The notes under the pieces: generated by a model
Database searches by the model: none
Seen by the model: the letters and a program-made list of their open reading frames with translations, nothing else
Told to the model about the DNA's origin: nothing
Made by a program: the position numbers and the translations under genes
Assembly: GCA_035403465.1 (NCBI GenBank)
Contig: DAONFG010000043.1
Span: 1 to 25,877, forward strand
Source of the DNA: JAAYBQ01 sp035403465
GTDB taxonomy: Bacteria > Spirochaetota > UBA4802 > UBA5550
Length of the DNA stretch: 25,877 bases
Direction of reading: 5' to 3'
Shown here: in pieces, positions 24,963 through 25,877 of the stretch
Layout of the letters: the number at the start of each line of letters is the position of its first letter
Numbering within the stretch: position 1 is the stretch's first letter

Positions 24963-25673
24963 TCACCCCGGCAGTATTCCTTTATATCTCATCCCCTGGA
25001 TAATCAGTCTTGCGGAATTGTCAACCGAGAATGTTGAGTCATTGATAACCATGTCATAATTATGAGGATCGGTAAGATCAATCTTGAAGAACTCCTTCAT
25101 GTAACCTTCACGCTGTTTTGTCTTCTCTTTAATAAGCTTGTTTGCTTCAAGTTTTGAGATATTTAATGCTTTAACTATCTTTTCGACCCTGGCCTCAAAA
25201 GGGGCAACAAGTCTGATATGAAAACCGCTGGTCATGTCTTTTGTCACCTTGTTGGCGCCTCTTCCTACAATAACCACGTTTCCGTTCATGGCTAACATTG
25301 CTATCATTTCTACAAGTTTTTTATGAACGGCAACCTGCGGAGGGAAATCGCTGAACGTCGTCTGGACCAGGTCTGTCAGTTTATTTCTTGCCTTGTTTGT
25401 AAGTGTGTCTATAAGACTTGCTGATAAACCTGTATCAATCATCATCTTTTCAAAGAGTTTTTTGTCATAAGCCGCCCATAAAGGTTCAGGGTTGAATTCG
25501 GTGTTGAAAATTTCAGTTATTTTCTTTGCCACCATGTAACCGCAGCATCCATATTCACGTGAGATGGTAACGAATGGAAGGTTGTTGATTTTCTCCGGTT
25601 CCTCATGTTTAAACTTCTGCTTTTGCCAGTATATAGCCTGTGCGTTCATGTATTTATCTATTGCAGCTGTCAT
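24963..25673 (-). CDS. Cytidylate kinase-like family protein
   Basis: This 236-residue protein resembles the Cytidylate_kin2 (PF13189) family. VTISREYGCCGYMVAKKI (35-52) corresponds to the family's 'ISReyGsgG..iA..lA' nucleotide-binding start, which differs from the GxxGxGK loop of true cytidylate kinase. YDKKLFEKM (69-77) follows, then VIVGRGAN (134-141), RLVAPFEARVEKI (154-166) and the basic LID-like KEKTKQREGYMKEFF. A roughly 33-residue charged N-terminal extension precedes the kinase fold. The ending YDMVINDSTFSVDNSARLI fits the family's nucleotide-kinase end. The phosphate acceptor has not been established for most of these proteins. AGGAGG, 5 nt before the ATG, supports the start. The gene is convergent with the small gene at 24503. 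Confidence 0.82.
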   Translation of the reverse strand: MTAAIDKYMNAQAIYWQKQKFKHEEPEKINNLPFVTISREYGCCGYMVAKKITEIFNTEFNPEPLWAAYDKKLFEKMMIDTGLSASLIDTLTNKARNKLTDLVQTTFSDFPPQVAVHKKLVEMIAMLAMNGNVVIVGRGANKVTKDMTSGFHIRLVAPFEARVEKIVKALNISKLEANKLIKEKTKQREGYMKEFFKIDLTDPHNYDMVINDSTFSVDNSARLIIQGMRYKGILPG

Positions 25674-25877
25674 ATTGTACCTCCTTTCTGTCCGGAATTC
25701 AAAAACCGGAACATATTAATAAAATAGTACAAGCAATAGAACTTTTCAACATTTTTGATAGAGTAGAATTACTTAAAAAAATTACTACTGAAGGATTTGT
25801 TGTCACCTGCACAAATGTCACTCTATAATGAGCCCCAAAAATAAGACAAAGATTTTGAGTTGAAAAAGTGGATATCT

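Noticed and set aside
25640..25828. Plus-strand open frame overlapping the start of the kinase-like gene
   Set aside because: Its ATG lies inside the kinase gene. The tail after about 25700 looks somewhat protein-like (ELFNIFDRVELLKK), but there is no own ATG or ribosome site, so a gene cannot be supported.
1..25877. CRISPR array, complete tRNA or rRNA genes, prophage genes
   Set aside because: No regularly spaced short repeats, full cloverleaf or rRNA-like segments were seen, and no phage or integrase proteins are encoded.

Overview
The window comes from a diderm (outer-membrane) bacterium of moderate to low GC with AT-rich intergenic DNA. The evidence is an outer-membrane beta-barrel protein, a lipoprotein and a LolA-like periplasmic carrier, next to a complete V/A-type ATPase operon. 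Bacterial V-type ATPases in diderms are best known from spirochaetes, Thermus, chlamydiae and some Bacteroidetes, so a spirochaete-like organism is a reasonable guess. It is an inference; no rRNA or other phylogenetic marker is present.

Region 1 (1-8349, minus strand) is a six-gene, probably co-transcribed cluster. Read 5'->3' on the minus strand it encodes a DUF1302-like outer-membrane beta-barrel, a large three-repeat lipoprotein with calcium-loop-like motifs, a LolA-like 'outer membrane lipoprotein-sorting' protein, and three consecutive paralogous acyltransferases with an HHxxxDG active site. The last acyltransferase runs off the left edge. The set looks like an envelope lipid (or acylated product) synthesis and transport system. 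The transporter that usually accompanies LolA-like and DUF1302-like proteins, an MMPL/RND protein, is not in the window and may lie beyond position 1. This is the strongest candidate for an undescribed system here.

Region 2 (8350-14877, plus strand after a 379-bp AT-rich divergent spacer) holds a GNAT-fold acetyltransferase-like protein and a secreted C45/C69-type Ntn hydrolase. The signal-peptide frame of the hydrolase is out of register with its mature frame, and its C-terminus is a Gly-Gly-Gly-Cys / hydrophobic / Arg-rich sorting-type tail. A 19-bp perfect hairpin follows. Then comes a three-gene group: a PaaK/CapK-type AMP-forming ligase, a YbhN/UPF0104 flippase-like membrane protein and a membrane-anchored C39-like cysteine peptidase.

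Region 3 (14942-24318, plus strand) begins with RsmE (16S rRNA m3U1498 methyltransferase). A full V/A-ATPase operon follows in the order H(G)-C-I-K-F-E-A-B-D, with many ATGA overlaps and three GTG starts. A 42-residue single-TM microprotein ends the operon, translationally coupled to subunit D.

Region 4 (24319-25877) holds a small GSU3473-like protein, a hairpin between convergent genes, and a minus-strand cytidylate-kinase-like protein. The right edge has sequence that might be the terminus of an insertion sequence. No tRNA or rRNA gene, CRISPR array or complete mobile element was seen.
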